A DNA stretch of 64,000 nucleotides, taken from Lepiota brunneoincarnata. Its lineage: Eukaryota; Basidiomycota; Agaricomycetes; Agaricales; Agaricaceae. This document shows, one piece after another, positions 28,279-41,342 of this stretch. The position numbers were made by a program, and so were the translations under genes. The stretch covers positions 620,001-684,000 of the forward strand of contig JAEBUN010000006.1 in the NCBI GenBank assembly GCA_023014365.1, in the 5' to 3' direction. The notes beneath the pieces were generated by a model. The model saw nothing but the letters and a program-made list of their open reading frames with translations, did not search any database and was not told the origin of the DNA. The stretch's first letter is position 1. Each line of letters starts with the position of its first letter.

Positions 28279-31200
28279 ATGGCCCAGACTGCCGCTTGGT
28301 TGCCTCTGTCGTCTCCGGCAAACACCGAACGCCGATCAGAATTTGGTATGAACGTTGACAACACCAATCATTCATCATCCTCTGTTGCACCCCGTCCTAT
28401 TCCTTCTCCGTCTGAACTTAACCGCTGGGATCTCTCTGAAATACTCAACCCCCCCGCTGCTGGTTCCAACTTCCCCCGCGACCGTAAGATGTCTCTAGAC
28501 TTTAACCCCAAGGGCTCTCAACCCCATCACGGCCTCTACGCCCAGCCTGACCTCGATCAGTCCTTTGGTGTGCCCAGCTCGGAAAATGTAAGTGGCATAA
28601 CCAGCCCCAGTCCCCTTCCCTGCCTGTGCTCATCAGACTTCCAGACCGACTCTATGGATACCGCTGAACACCCCAACTATGACCTCTTCCCCAACTCTGC
28701 TTCCAATGGCTCCCTCTCCTCCCAGGCTTACCGCACCAACGCATCTTCCTCGTCATCCTTGGGTCACAACTACGGGATGAATTCTGACAACATCTACACC
28801 CACCCTCCATTCAGCGATTCCGTCCCCTCCTTCACGGGTTCTAATGGCAGCAATCCATATGACATGATGGGTGGCCTCCCATCATCTTACAACAGTAGTA
28901 GCAGTGGGAAGGTATCGCCGCTGACTCCCAGCGACTCTGTCAGCGGCTTTAGCGCATCTTCCGATTTCCCTCCAGCTCTTGGCGTCAAGGACTTCCAGCC
29001 TAACTACCCAGACATCGAGCGTCGTCTTCCGGGTGCAGGGTATTCGACGGCATTCGAAGACTATGGCATTGGAGGCATCAACAATGGCATCTCATACCCC
29101 GCCAATTCCCTTCAGCCATACCAAGAACGGCTGGGTCGTTTTCCGCCTGAAAACCGATACAACCATTCTGGACCTATGTCCAATGTCCCCCACATACCCC
29201 CTGGCGTCCCACCCCATGCTACACACGGCGTTCCGTTCGACGGGATGCAACATTACGTCCCCGACTCACACCAGGATATGTCTCTTCGCATGCCCACCGT
29301 CGATGAGACCCTTGCACGTATGCGGCTTCACCCGATTATGGGTCAGTCCAACGATCTCCAAACTTTCATCCGGTAAATTATTTCCCCGACCTGTGAGCTA
29401 TTCTCGACACTGATGTGGAATAGCCCTTACCTCGACCAATATGTCCGCACGCCCAACCGACTAGCTTTTGGCGAACGGACCATCATCGTTATGTCCAGCA
29501 AAGTTGCTCAAAAGTCTTACGGCACAGAAAAACGGTACGTTGTCTATTCGACCGCGCGCAGGGCAGCTCATTCATTGAACTGCAGGTTCCTATGTCCGCC
29601 CCCAACGGCTATCATGATTGGTAACTCTTGGTGGACTGATGTCGTTCGAAGGGGTGAAGACCCAAAGCTTTGTCCCCCACGTGTTGTGATTTCCATCTCC
29701 GGCGAACCTGTTCCTCAAGAAGGTTCAATCGAGTGGACAGGCTCATCGGGTAAGGCATTCGATGTTAGCGATCCCCCTACCGGCACAACCTACATCGGTC
29801 GCTGCGTCGGGAAGCAGCTGTTCATTTCGGACGTTGACGAGAAGAAGAAGAAGGTCGAGGCGTTGGTTAAGGTTACAGCACCCGCCTCGGACGATGAGCC
29901 GGAGCGAGTCATCGGGATCTTCCCAAGCCGGCCCATCAAGGTCATCAGTAAACCAAGCAAGAAGAGGCAAAGCGCGAAAAATCTTGAGCGTAAGCTCAGA
30001 CTAATGAATCCATAACTTAATTTGCTTATGACTTTCCCCTAGTTTGCATCAACCATGGATCCACGATCTCCTTGTTCCACAGGCTCCGTTCGCAGACCGT
30101 CTCGACCAAATATCTCTGTGTTTCGGGCTCAGGCTCGTCATTTAAGGGTTCTGATGGGGCCCCTCTAATGGGACTTGATCACCGATCACGTTCAACAACA
30201 CCTTCTTTCATCGCTAGGACTGCAAGTTGGGGTAAGTGATTGGCGACCAGGATCCACAATATTCCACTTAACCCTGCACTTCTTGTTTTAGACCCTTTCG
30301 TTATGTATATTGTCGATGTGAACAAGCCCGCGGGAGGCATAGATGCGCCTCCCCCTCCTCCTCCTCAACCTGATTACCCTTCCCCTCCACCAAACGCGAT
30401 ACCCTTCACCAACAATGGTTCCCAGATACCCATCTATTACAACCAGACAGTTGTCTTACAGTGCCTTACTTCCGGTGTGGTCAGTCCGGTTCTTATCATC
30501 CGCAAGGTGGACCACCAAACCACCGTTGTCGGAGGGGGGCTGCAAGAGGGCGCGAAGGGCGTCCCCGATCATTACTGTGCACCCGGAGAAGTTTGTGGTG
30601 ATCCTGTGTCACAACTTCACAAAATTGCGTTCGAGGTTTACGATTCCGCCAAGACCATGCCAGAACCCGGCACACCGGGAGCCACTGGCGCGTTCCTCTC
30701 GTGCATGGGCGAGAAAGTCAATACATACCGTCCAATTGATGGTCGCCAATGGAACACGAGCGTGGGCGGTAGCTCGGGCTCCCCTCTTCCTGGTTCTCCC
30801 ATCACTTCGACGCCAAAGTCAAGTGGTAGCGAGTATTTCGGCCACCAGAGCGTGGACAGTGCCCCTGCCTCGCCTTCTACGACTGAGTTTGCAACTCATG
30901 TGTCTAATGATGGTGGGCGTGTCAAGAAGCCTCGTTCTTCCTCCAGCGCCGGCGGCGTTCCTAAGACGATGGCCAAAGGCCGTCGTCGCCCGAGTTCGGC
31001 CGGATCTGTTTCGAGCCGTCGTGGTTCTGGCAGCGACTCGGGTGCATCTTCGGGTGCTCTCTGGCAAGTGGATATTGGTGAAACTAGTGTGTGGACGATT
31101 GTTGGCACGGGTATGTATTTCCGGTCTCCGGTCCCCTCTAATTATTAGCATGAGCTCATTCACTATTCAGATCAAATCCGTTACAACTTCTATGTGCCAC

Positions 31201-31586
31201 CCGTTCTGTTCGATAACCAACATGCGCCTCAGACCGGGTCCTTCCCCATACCTTCAAAATCTGTAACTCCGTTCCCAGGTGTTGTCAAATATCTTCCTCC
31301 AGACCGTGCGGCGGAGGCACCGAAATCGAACTGCGCATCAGCGCGCGCAGTTCTAGCTAAACCTAATCCCCATGCCTCCAAGATGCTGACTGTTTATGGA
31401 GAGAACTTCTCCAAGACAGAACCCGTTAGTGTCTTCTTTGGCTCGGATCCGTCGCCATATGTGGAGGTCCGTTGCACGGAGGTGTTGGGCTGCCTTCCTC
31501 CGGAGAACCAAATGCCCAAGCGCCGGCCTATAATCCTTGTACGTTCCGATGGTGTTGTGTTCCCGTCTAACGTCATGTATCCTTAA
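28279..31586 (+). CDS. CSL-family transcription factor (RBP-J / Su(H) / Cbf11-12 type)
   Basis: Sequence-specific DNA-binding protein of the CSL family, which in animals is the Notch effector and in fungi acts without Notch. The ATG at 28279 opens a Ser/Pro/Asn-rich head of about 365 residues. The Rel-homology N-terminal domain starts near PYLDQYVRTPNRLAFGERTI and includes CPPPTAIMIG, then VVISISGEPVPQEGSIEW and GTTYIGRCVGKQLFISDVDE. The beta-trefoil domain begins INHGSTISLFHRLRSQTVST, with KYLCVSGSG, DPFVMYIVDV, IPIYYNQTVVLQCLTSGVVS and VLIIRKV. The last exon is the IPT/TIG C-terminal domain (PKSNCASARAVLAKPNPHAS, MLTVYGENFSKTEPVSVFFG, ILVRSDGVVFPSNVMYP). An insert of about 100 residues, rich in Ser/Gly, interrupts the trefoil, as is common in fungal members. 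About 900 aa. Confidence 0.93.
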
Positions 31587-32176
31587 TGTATCTCAGCTCC
31601 TTGTGTATCTCGGCTGTTTTATCATTTATGCTTGTTGCGGAATTCTTGTTTTACTCTGGCTATCTACCTCTCTGTCTGTTATACTTGTATTTCCCAGTCC
31701 CTTGAACATGGAACGCTCCTTTGACTTTTGCGGATTGGGCTTGGCAGACTAAATGTTGCTGTTTGGTGGGATGATTGATTGGCATGTGCTCACCGACTGT
31801 CGCACTCTGCCGGAATATGCAACAAAGAGTATTGGCGAATAGTCAATTTATTGGGGGCTGATCACCAACCCACTTTACGTATGCCTGAACCACTCAAGAC
31901 AAGACGACAGCCGCTGTGGGCCAAAGACAAAGTCCGACGAGCGCGCTTGACAGGGGTCTTGAGCAGGACTACATTATGATTGGAATTGTACCGGCATATG
32001 TACTGTACATAAGTAAAAGTCAATAAGGACATATTTTATTGTACCCGGCATGCGATACCGCTTGAACCCGAGCATCAGATCGAGAGGTTTTCATCGTGTA
32101 TAAACTTGCAATCACGTGTCTAGTAGATCCTCTCAGCGCACGCCGTAATTACATCCGATATTCCCCAAAATCTACG
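31587..32176. other. Intergenic, no gene seen
   Basis: 590 bp between CSL and the next plus-strand gene. Short open frames only. It should contain the CSL 3' UTR and the promoter of the membrane protein; an AT-rich patch (acatattttattg) lies near 32029-32041. Confidence 0.5.
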
Positions 32177-32937
32177 ATGCACATTACCAGACACATCTCT
32201 GAACTCACCTCCCGGATTATTTCCTCATTTCCATCGGCTGTTCCTGGTATTGTCATAAGCAGTTACTTGAAATACCTCTGGGATTATGAGCCAGATTCTT
32301 GGGTGGCAAAAATTGCGTACTCCGCTCGCGTGGTTGCCATCCTGGTCAGCCTCCCCGTCGCGATATTGGGCCTTTTGGTAAGCAGGTTTGTCTGTGCCTG
32401 GCCCGAGTCCGGTTCTTTCGACTTTCCTTCTTTTCTCTCTCTTTTGCGGCATCCTAGACTGATGGTCGATGCGATCCTACGGCTTAGGATATTGCTTCCT
32501 ACGGCATCGCTAGGACACTCGGGGTCGTGGATGATGTGAAGGCGTCTACAAGCGACGAAGCTACCAAACGCGTGGCTAGGATGATTCCTGCAATCCACAT
32601 TAACGGCGAGAGCACCCCAGCATCCGAATCGGGTTACACTGACTCGGAGCGCGAGTCACCAGGAGGAGATCGGGTCTTATTGCACAGGCAGCGCAAGGCA
32701 AAGACAAGCCTTCTGGCAGTATCCCAACCGAAGGTGTTCTATGCCTCAGGAGACAATAGCCTGAAGCTTGCTGGTGCGGACATCTTCTCCCCTGCCGCGT
32801 CGCAACCACCATCCCCCACCATCTCGCGCAGAACGGGGTACTTTGAGGAAAGTAGGGTCGAGGATGGTGAGAAGGATAGGCTTGTAGCGGGATTGCGACG
32901 TAGGTTGCCTCAGGCGAATGAGACGGCAGGCAATTGA
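32177..32937 (+). CDS. Unidentified single-pass membrane protein
   Basis: Not recognised. Two exons. The first (ATG 32177, MHITRHISELTSRIISSFPS) ends in a hydrophobic segment, VVAILVSLPVAILGLL, and splices (donor gtaagc near 32380, acceptor near 32490) in phase 0 to DIASYGIARTLGVVDDVKAS. The remainder, about 130 residues, is polar with Ser/Arg-rich patches (SESGYTDSERESPGGDR, SQPPSPTISRRTGYFEE) and ends PQANETAGN. Total about 215 aa. There is one confident membrane segment near residues 45-65; an N-terminal amphipathic helix precedes it. The topology suggests a C-terminal cytosolic tail with phosphorylation sites. The following gene, ESA1, is convergent. Confidence 0.7.
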
Positions 32938-33039
32938 CGAATGTATGCTATTTCAAAGAATTTCAATAATATACAGTGGCAGTAATAAGTATACTCTACA
33001 ACGTGATGATAACGGTGTTCATACATAAAACGAAATGTG

Positions 33040-34875
<1,836 letters not shown>

Positions 34876-35213
34876 TGGTGTCGGCTAAGGATACCAATGG
34901 CGGTGGGGAAATAGATAGAAAAAGAGATCAAAGGTGCCACGTCAGAAAAGGAACAGTAGTTGGATGGGCCTGGAAGAGATGGCTTGAAATCTGGAAAGGT
35001 ATTAAGGTGACTTGAGGCGTCGTATGCAAGGTAATGGAGTGGGCTAGACGTTCGACGCTGCTGCTGCGTTTGTCTCTGCTACCATCTTCTGCAGGTGACT
35101 CGGTTCCTGTGCATGCTGACAAAACTGTGTCACAGTGTCACGAGTGACCTAGAGGCATTGTGTGACATTACTCAAAAATAATTCCAAGCAAGCTGGGCCT
35201 CGAGGCTTTCGCC
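34876..35213. promoter_or_regulatory. Shared promoter region, ESA1 / DBP7
   Basis: 338 bp between opposed ATGs of a chromatin gene and a ribosome-biogenesis gene. Contains an inverted pair of tgtgtcac/agtgtcacg-like elements near 35125-35147. No TATA box recognised. Role inferred from position. Confidence 0.45.
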
Positions 35214-37803
35214 ATGGAAGATGACATTATTCTTAACATTGAACTTAACAACGATGTGCCAACAAGACAACCAAGTCAGAAAGGAGGGCGATGGGTGGAT
35301 AGGTTCTATTTTTCAGTTTGCACCGTCTGTCATAGCCTATCTAATCAACTCCATTATACTAGAGTGAAAGTAAAACGGGCAATGAAGCGTAAAGCACAGA
35401 CTTCACGAACGAGCCACGCGCCTGCACCACAGTCTGTGGACGTTGAAGACCGGCCTTCAAAGCGATCTCGCAAGCAGTCTCCTCTTCCATCCTCGGAGCC
35501 CAGGTCAATATCGGCTCCAGCCCGGCCTGCTCAATTCATCTCCTCCTTATTTACTTCCAACCCTAAAGTTGACGTTCCACGAGCAGAAAAAACCGCCCCC
35601 AGATCAACTTTGAAACCCAGCAATGCGCCCCTGGACACGTCCAGCTTTTCGGGCCTTGGCCTACATCCGCTTCTCGTTTCACACTTAACAAACAGGATGA
35701 ATATGCAAAAACCCACCGCTATTCAGCGGTCTGCACTCCCCCCCCTTCTGGCGCCGTCGATACCTGGTGCGGAGCGCGATGCTTTTATCCAATCACAAAC
35801 GGGCTCGGGAAAGACCTTGTCCTATCTCCTCCCTATCATTCATGACCTCCTCCCGCTTAGCTCGCTCTCATACATTGACCGCTCGATCGGCACCCTGGCC
35901 ATAATCATAGTCCCTACTCGAGAGCTCGCCAAACAAATATCCGACGTCCTGGAAGCTCTACTTAAGCTGAAGCTGCGGTCTGAAGCTGAGTCTGCTGACG
36001 ATCCCGACCCATCCAGTAGGCTTACAAGATGGCTAGTTTCTGGTTTACTCATCGGAGGAGAAAACCGCCTTCATGAAAAAGCTCGATTACGGAAAGGCAT
36101 CCCCATCTTGGTTTCAACGCCTGGTAGATTACTGGACCACCTGCAAAATACCTCATCATTCAATGTTGGGAAATGCAGGTGGTTGATCCTTGATGAGGCT
36201 GATCGTCTCATGGAACTTGGATTCGAGGAGACAATCACTGGTATTCTGAAAGCTTTAGAAGGGCGATATCGATTGGGAAAGAAGGCGGCCGAAGAAGGAA
36301 AGAATATAGAGGTCGGGGGTTGGAACTGGGAACGTCGGCGAAGAACTATATTATGTTCTGCTACCATACGTGAGGACGTGCGGAAACTTGCTGGGACCGC
36401 GTTAGTGGACCCATTAATCCTCAAGGCAACCGAAATTGACAAGGAGTTAAATCCAACGATTGATACTCAATCCTCCGAGGGGTTTACACCACCGTCACAA
36501 CTGACTCAGAAATATGTCGTTTCACCTCTAAAGCTGCGTCTGGTTACACTGGTGGCACTGTTACGCTCCCGTATTGCTCAGGCACGTGGACAACGAAGCC
36601 TTAAAATCATTGTGTTCTTCAGTTGTACCGATTCTGTCGACTATCACTGGAATTTACTGATAGGAACATCTATGGATGCGAGACACGGATCTACGTCGAA
36701 GTACGATAGCGATGACGACAGCGAAGGTGAGGATGGGGACGGGAGCAAACAGGCGCAACTTGCTTCAAGCTGTCGGACGTCCAAGGGCCGGCACGAGGGC
36801 AAGTGCGCTTTGCTCCCTGGTGCTTCCATTTATCGTCTCCACGGTTCCCTCCCCACCCATGCTCGTCTCTCCATTGTTAAAAGCTTCGCAGACCCGTCCG
36901 AGAGCTCCAATGACCCCTCAATACTGCTGTGCACATCCGTGGCTTCTCGAGGTCTTGACCTTCCACTGGTGCGGGCCGTCGTGCAGTATGACCTTCCAAC
37001 AGAAGGAGGCGTGACTGAATACGTTCACCGGGTCGGCCGTACAGCACGTGCTGGAAGGGGTGGCGAAGCCTGGAGCATTGTTGCTCCTAGCGAGGCTAAT
37101 TGGGTCCAACGGGTCGAAGGGATGATGCAAGGCAGTGACACGGAGGGTGAATCTCGCAACGGCAAAGGAAACATGTCTCTCACGCCGGTTGCGATCGATG
37201 AAATCCTGAGATCTGGATTCGGGGGTAGGGACCAGGAATATGAGGAGCGCGCTACTGAGGCGCAACTGGCGTTCGAGCGGTGGGTTCTCCGTGAGAAGGA
37301 GGTAAAGTTTTTTCCTTGCATTTGACCGTTTGTGGACCTCATGCTTATCCCGATATGTTGCTCTTTGGCCTTCCAATCTGCAGAACTCGGAGCTTGCCCG
37401 CAATGCGTTCTTGTCGCACCTGAGAGCGTATGCTACACATCCTTCGAGTGAGAAGCACATTTTCCATATCCGACATCTCCATCTTGGCCACCTGGCAAAG
37501 GCATTTGCACTCCGCGAAGCTCCAAAATCCATCACTGGAGCGATTACAGGTACTCAAAAGACTCATAAAGGGAAGGTCATTCGTTCGGCAATAGCGAGGT
37601 CTAAAAACGGGGCTGTCAAACTTCATCAGCAGCACAAAGAGGGGGAGATTGATCATCCCGGAGATGCAGAAAAAAGGATGCAGGCCGTGGTTAGGGTACA
37701 GGGACGATTGACGAAGAAGGGAGGGGTCATGTTAAGCAGTGGGGCATCAGAATTTCAGATTGCGGGAGGAGATGGGCTAGAAAGGCTCATGCAGGGTTCT
37801 TGA
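35214..37803 (+). CDS. DBP7: DBP7 DEAD-box RNA helicase (60S biogenesis)
   Basis: Nucleolar ATP-dependent RNA helicase needed for early large-subunit assembly (DDX31 in animals). The start [13 protein letters not shown] and GGRWVDR are Dbp7-typical. A 68-69 nt open intron after WVDR most likely joins to [10 protein letters not shown]. Helicase motifs in order: Q motif ([14 protein letters not shown]), I (SQTGSGKT), Ia ([10 protein letters not shown]), II ([16 protein letters not shown]), III (LCSATIRE), and the C-terminal lobe with motifs V ([12 protein letters not shown]) and VI ([15 protein letters not shown]). An insert of about 60 residues precedes motif V, with an acidic block ([12 protein letters not shown]). 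The last exon, after an intron at about 37303-37383, gives the Dbp7 C-terminal domain ([20 protein letters not shown]). About 820 aa. Confidence 0.95.
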
Positions 37804-38406
37804 TTCACCCCATTCCCTCTAGGTTGTCACATCCTAGTTCGGAAGTATGTCCGACATCACGAACATTGTTCTATGTGGACCGTTAGATGAGTGTTCAGTG
37901 GTCGAACTCTCACACGTTCTCAACATAAATTAGATCTGTTGGGCCAACCGGAAGAAGGATATTAATCTCGTCAATCGCAAATCCACGAAAAACTTCCGCT
38001 CAGTAATAACCTCCGGCTACCGGCAGCAGCGGAACATTGTTTCTGAAAGGCACTCGCTCATGATTAATGTAGTGATTAATGTACGCTTTGACTCTATTTT
38101 TCTCAAGTGCTTTGCTTTTTATCGGACCAATATTCACATGATACGGATCCAATTTTGTTCATAGCATCAACGTTCAATGTCCCTCGTTCTTGACATAAGG
38201 CTACTATAAAATAAAATAAATCCACCGCCTGGCATTCACTGAACATCAATACAAATAGCCGGACAGAGGCGCTCATCCAAGTCGAAACCGTCGAAGTGGC
38301 AGCGATCAACGACATCCCCTTTTGGCGGCAAGACCACGTGAGGTTTGCCGGCTAATCCGCCACGTCTGGATTTCCACGTCTTCATTCAACTTCAACCAAA
38401 ACCAAA
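37804..38406. other. Intergenic, cyclophilin promoter
   Basis: 603 bp between DBP7 and the cyclophilin, both plus strand. A CACGTG box lies at 38335-38340, about 70 bp upstream of the cyclophilin ATG. Otherwise no feature; a short open frame on the minus strand has no recognisable content. Confidence 0.5.
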
Positions 38407-40061
38407 ATGTTCGGTCGTGTCTCCCTAGCTTTCATCGTGGTGTCTATCGCGGCCTTTTTTTGTGCCCAGTCCGCGGAAGCGGCCAAGGGCCCAAAAATCA
38501 CCCACAAGGTCTACTTTGACATCAAGCACGGCGACGAAGATTTGGGAAGGAGTATGTGGCTCACGACTGGATTTGGCTTTTGGAACTCATGATTTGGTTT
38601 AGTTGTTATGGGCCTCTTTGGCGGAGTGTGTACTCGAAAACATAATGTTTCTGTCAACTATGGGTGCTCATGGAGTTGCAGACGGTTCCAAAGACGGTCG
38701 AGAACTTCCGTGCATTGGCCACCGGTATCAAGAAGGACGGAACAGAGCTTGGTTTCGGTTACAAAGGGTCGAAGTTTCATCGTGTCATCAAAGACTTCAT
38801 GTAGGTGTTCGGGATCTGCATATCATGTTCAAATGCATTCTCCTGACAGGGTTTCTGGAACACAGGATCCAGGGCGGCGACTTCAGTAAGTCCAAACTCT
38901 CCAGAAAGCGTACCACGATCTCGTCTCCTAACTGAATACCCAAGCCCGTGGGGATGGAACCGGTGGAAAGGTGCGTTGCCCTGTTGACAGAACTCACGGT
39001 CTCCAATAACCAGGATGTTGGGTGTCCACAGTCCATCTATGGAGAAAGGTTCCCCGATGAGAACTTGTAAGTTTGTCCATTTCCCGGGGTTCGGGTTGTG
39101 TTCACAAGTATTCTTGACGTTTTCGTGCAGCAAGCTCCGCCATACTGCTCCCGGCATTCTCTCGATGGCGAACGCTGGAAAGGACACCAACGGTGAGTCT
39201 CTTTTCGAGAATGGATACCGTCGCTTCTTCGGTGCCTCTGAAAGTTTGCTAATACCTCGACTATTTTTATTCTCAGGATCTCAGTTTGTGAGTCGTTTGT
39301 CTTTTCCCTCGATTTTCCACGTGGGGTTGTTCTTTTGGCTAATAGGTTTTGCAGTTTATTACCACCATTGTGACTAACTGGCTCGATGGTCGTCATGTAT
39401 GCTAACATTGTTCTGACTCGTTAGCGATCACTCATTTGCTGTACAGGTCGTCTTCGGAAAGGTCCTGGATGGTATGGATATCGTTCGTAAGATCGGTGGG
39501 TTGAGCTATCTACTTCTCAAGTAGCCATGACTTAGCGCAGAGCAGAGGACGTCAAGAAGGGAGCACAAGATCGTCCTACGGTTGACATCGTCATTGTTGA
39601 CTCTGGAGAGGTAGAGGAATAGTGTTTATCACTTGGCTCGCACAGTTAATACTTCCTCTAGCTTGAGGTTGAAACCGTCACGGATGAGGACGGAAACCAG
39701 GTGCCTCTCCATGCTGAGCTCTAACGCTCCTTCTGTCCTTAAAAACTGTGCACATACCAAATCCAATATATCTGCTTTGTTTTGCCAACAGGATCATAAC
39801 GAGATAACTCATGTGAATGAGATTATCACCACCCCCGCACCTGCTGGGACCACCGCCCCTGCCGACGTCGTTGACAAGACGGGCGCGACCGAGGTCGAAT
39901 CGCTTCCGCAACAAGGGGACTGGCCGAGTTTGTTCTCTGGTGTGATATTTTTCGGTGTGCTTTTGTCTATCTTTCTATGGTTTTGTGGTGCGCGTTGTGT
40001 GAAACGGTTCGCCAAGGGTGGTGAATTGAAGTACGACAGACTTGGAGACTCTCGCGTGTAA
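38407..40061 (+). CDS. Secretory-pathway cyclophilin (peptidyl-prolyl isomerase), two possible C termini
   Basis: Prolyl isomerase of the cyclophilin B / CPR2-CPR5 group, acting on folding proteins in the ER. The ATG at 38407 starts a signal peptide ([20 protein letters not shown], cleavage likely after AEA). Cyclophilin blocks follow across many short exons: [43 protein letters not shown] (catalytic Arg), [32 protein letters not shown] and [18 protein letters not shown]. After DSGE an exon reads [13 protein letters not shown]. Unspliced, this continues VPLHAEL-stop at 39722-39724. Removal of a 91-nt intron (39701-39791) instead joins in phase 0 to about 90 residues with a membrane segment ([19 protein letters not shown]) and a basic tail, ending at 40061. 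The first form would be ER-retained, the second membrane-anchored. Confidence 0.9.
39701..39791 (+). other. Candidate alternatively retained intron in the cyclophilin gene
   Basis: Donor gtgcct follows CAG at 39698-39700; the acceptor is gccaacag ending at 39791. Retention gives the C terminus VPLHAEL with stop at 39722. Removal is phase 0 and opens a downstream coding exon ([14 protein letters not shown]...) with no ATG of its own at its start. Confidence 0.65.
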
Positions 40062-40347
40062 AAATACTTGGTCGTTCTTTTCGTTTATACTTCTGCAGAG
40101 TCGTCCGTTGGCGTCTTCGCTCGCTGTTTTCATGTACATACATATATATAATCATAATTTATTTCGGCAACGCCATACTCCGTCCTAGGTACCCCCTCGA
40201 GGAGTGACACGGTATAATCCAATATGAAACGGGTATAATAGTTAAATATATGGTATCGTGAGTAGGAGGGTGATACATGATGTAAGATGGAGGATCGACC
40301 AGTAGTGGGTGGGTAAAATGCAGAGGGTATCACTGGTAGTAGTCGTG

Positions 40348-41284
40348 TCAGGTCTGCGTACACATTTTCGGTGAGCGATTTGTTGTAATATCTAAATGAT
40401 TCTCTGCGTACGGGATTCCATTTTGGTCAGAGTATGAAGGGCAGGTATTGCTGGGGTCTCCCTGTGTGGACCCGTGATTTTCTGCTGGTGAGAAATAGAA
40501 ATTGCGCGGATAGAAAAAGCCGTACGGCAGGATTGGCTGGACAACAAACACTAGTGCCCGAGTCGGGTATGCTACCCAATGCAGCCTTCTCCTTGGCCCC
40601 GGGCCAATTGGTGAGGCAAGATACGGTTTCGTAGGTGATGTTCCAGACACCAAAGTCCTAGCGCAGGGGGTCAGAGGGCCGGAGATGAGTGTGTGAAGGG
40701 TGATACCTTGTATCCATAAATCGCCTCATCGGATGGGAAAAAGTCGTCGGGTATAGCGGCGGAGGGAAAAGCTAGGTCAAAGTTGAGGTGTGCCCCCGCA
40801 CTGCATGATATGTCATGAGTTGAGCAACGCAGAAAAAACTGAAGAACGTACGAATTGGGCCGATCCTCTCGTCCCGAGCACCAGCCGTCCTCGGTCAAAG
40901 GACATAGGTCTGTGATTTTGACGACAAGGGATTTGGCAACAGAAGGGTAAAAGGGTGGATCGGCGATGACAGGGTTAATGAGTGTGAGCTTAAAGCATCT
41001 ACCACACGCTGGGCCTGATCAGAACAATAGGTAAGCCTGGCTTTAGGGTTGTTTGAGGGAGACACAAGTGCACCAAAGGCATTGCTGCTGCCATAGGCCA
41101 TCTGGGAAAGAGCGGCGGTAGGGTAGTGGGTGCTAGATGCCGTGCAGCCACAGGAGGCGATATAGTCCCTCGGGAGGTCGTAGTGGGTGAGTGTTGCGAT
41201 GCCCTGCGAGGGGTAGTTGATCCATGCGGTGGCGAGAGGGGTCACATAGAGGAGAATAGTAAAGAGCGAATGCATGAGGGTCAT
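40348..41284 (-). CDS. Secreted endoglucanase V-like / expansin-like protein
   Basis: Secreted double-psi beta-barrel protein of the group annotated in Agaricomycetes as endoglucanase V-like (GH45/expansin-related), expected to act on plant or fungal cell wall. The ATG is at 41284 or 41275; both give the same signal peptide (MHSLFTILLYVTPLATAW). Motifs: CGCTASSTHYPTAALSQMAY, GSSNAFG, then GPACGRCFKLTLINP, VVKITDLCPLTEDGWCSG, AGAHLNFDLAFPSAAIPDDF, DFGVWNITYETVSC and SVCCPANP. A 63-nt intron joins in phase to GDPSNTCPSYSDQNGIP; the end is RSPKMCTQT. About 240-250 aa, with many paired Cys. Whether it is catalytic cannot be judged by eye. Head to head with GCN5, only 58-67 bp between ATGs. Confidence 0.85.
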
Positions 41285-41342
41285 CAAGTCAGTCACATTA
41301 CAAATCTCGTCATCACTTTCACCTCTTCACTTCTTCCCAGCC
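41285..41342. promoter_or_regulatory. 58-bp shared promoter region, endoglucanase V-like / GCN5
   Basis: Only 58 bp (67 if the inner ATG of the secreted protein is used) separate the opposed start codons. Pyrimidine-rich on the GCN5 side (cacctcttcacttcttccc), with no TATA box. Transcription start sites must lie inside this gap or within the opposing coding regions. Confidence 0.5.

Noticed and set aside
39633..40061. A separate small membrane-protein gene downstream of the cyclophilin
   Set aside because: The well-formed coding part starts after an acceptor with no ATG of its own at its start, and joins in phase to the cyclophilin exon.
40440..40550. A 41-nt intron ending at caccag in the endoglucanase V-like gene, giving a frameshift
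   Set aside because: Using the next acceptor (cacacag, 63-nt intron) restores the frame and the conserved GDPSNTCPSYSDQNG end, so no frameshift is needed.
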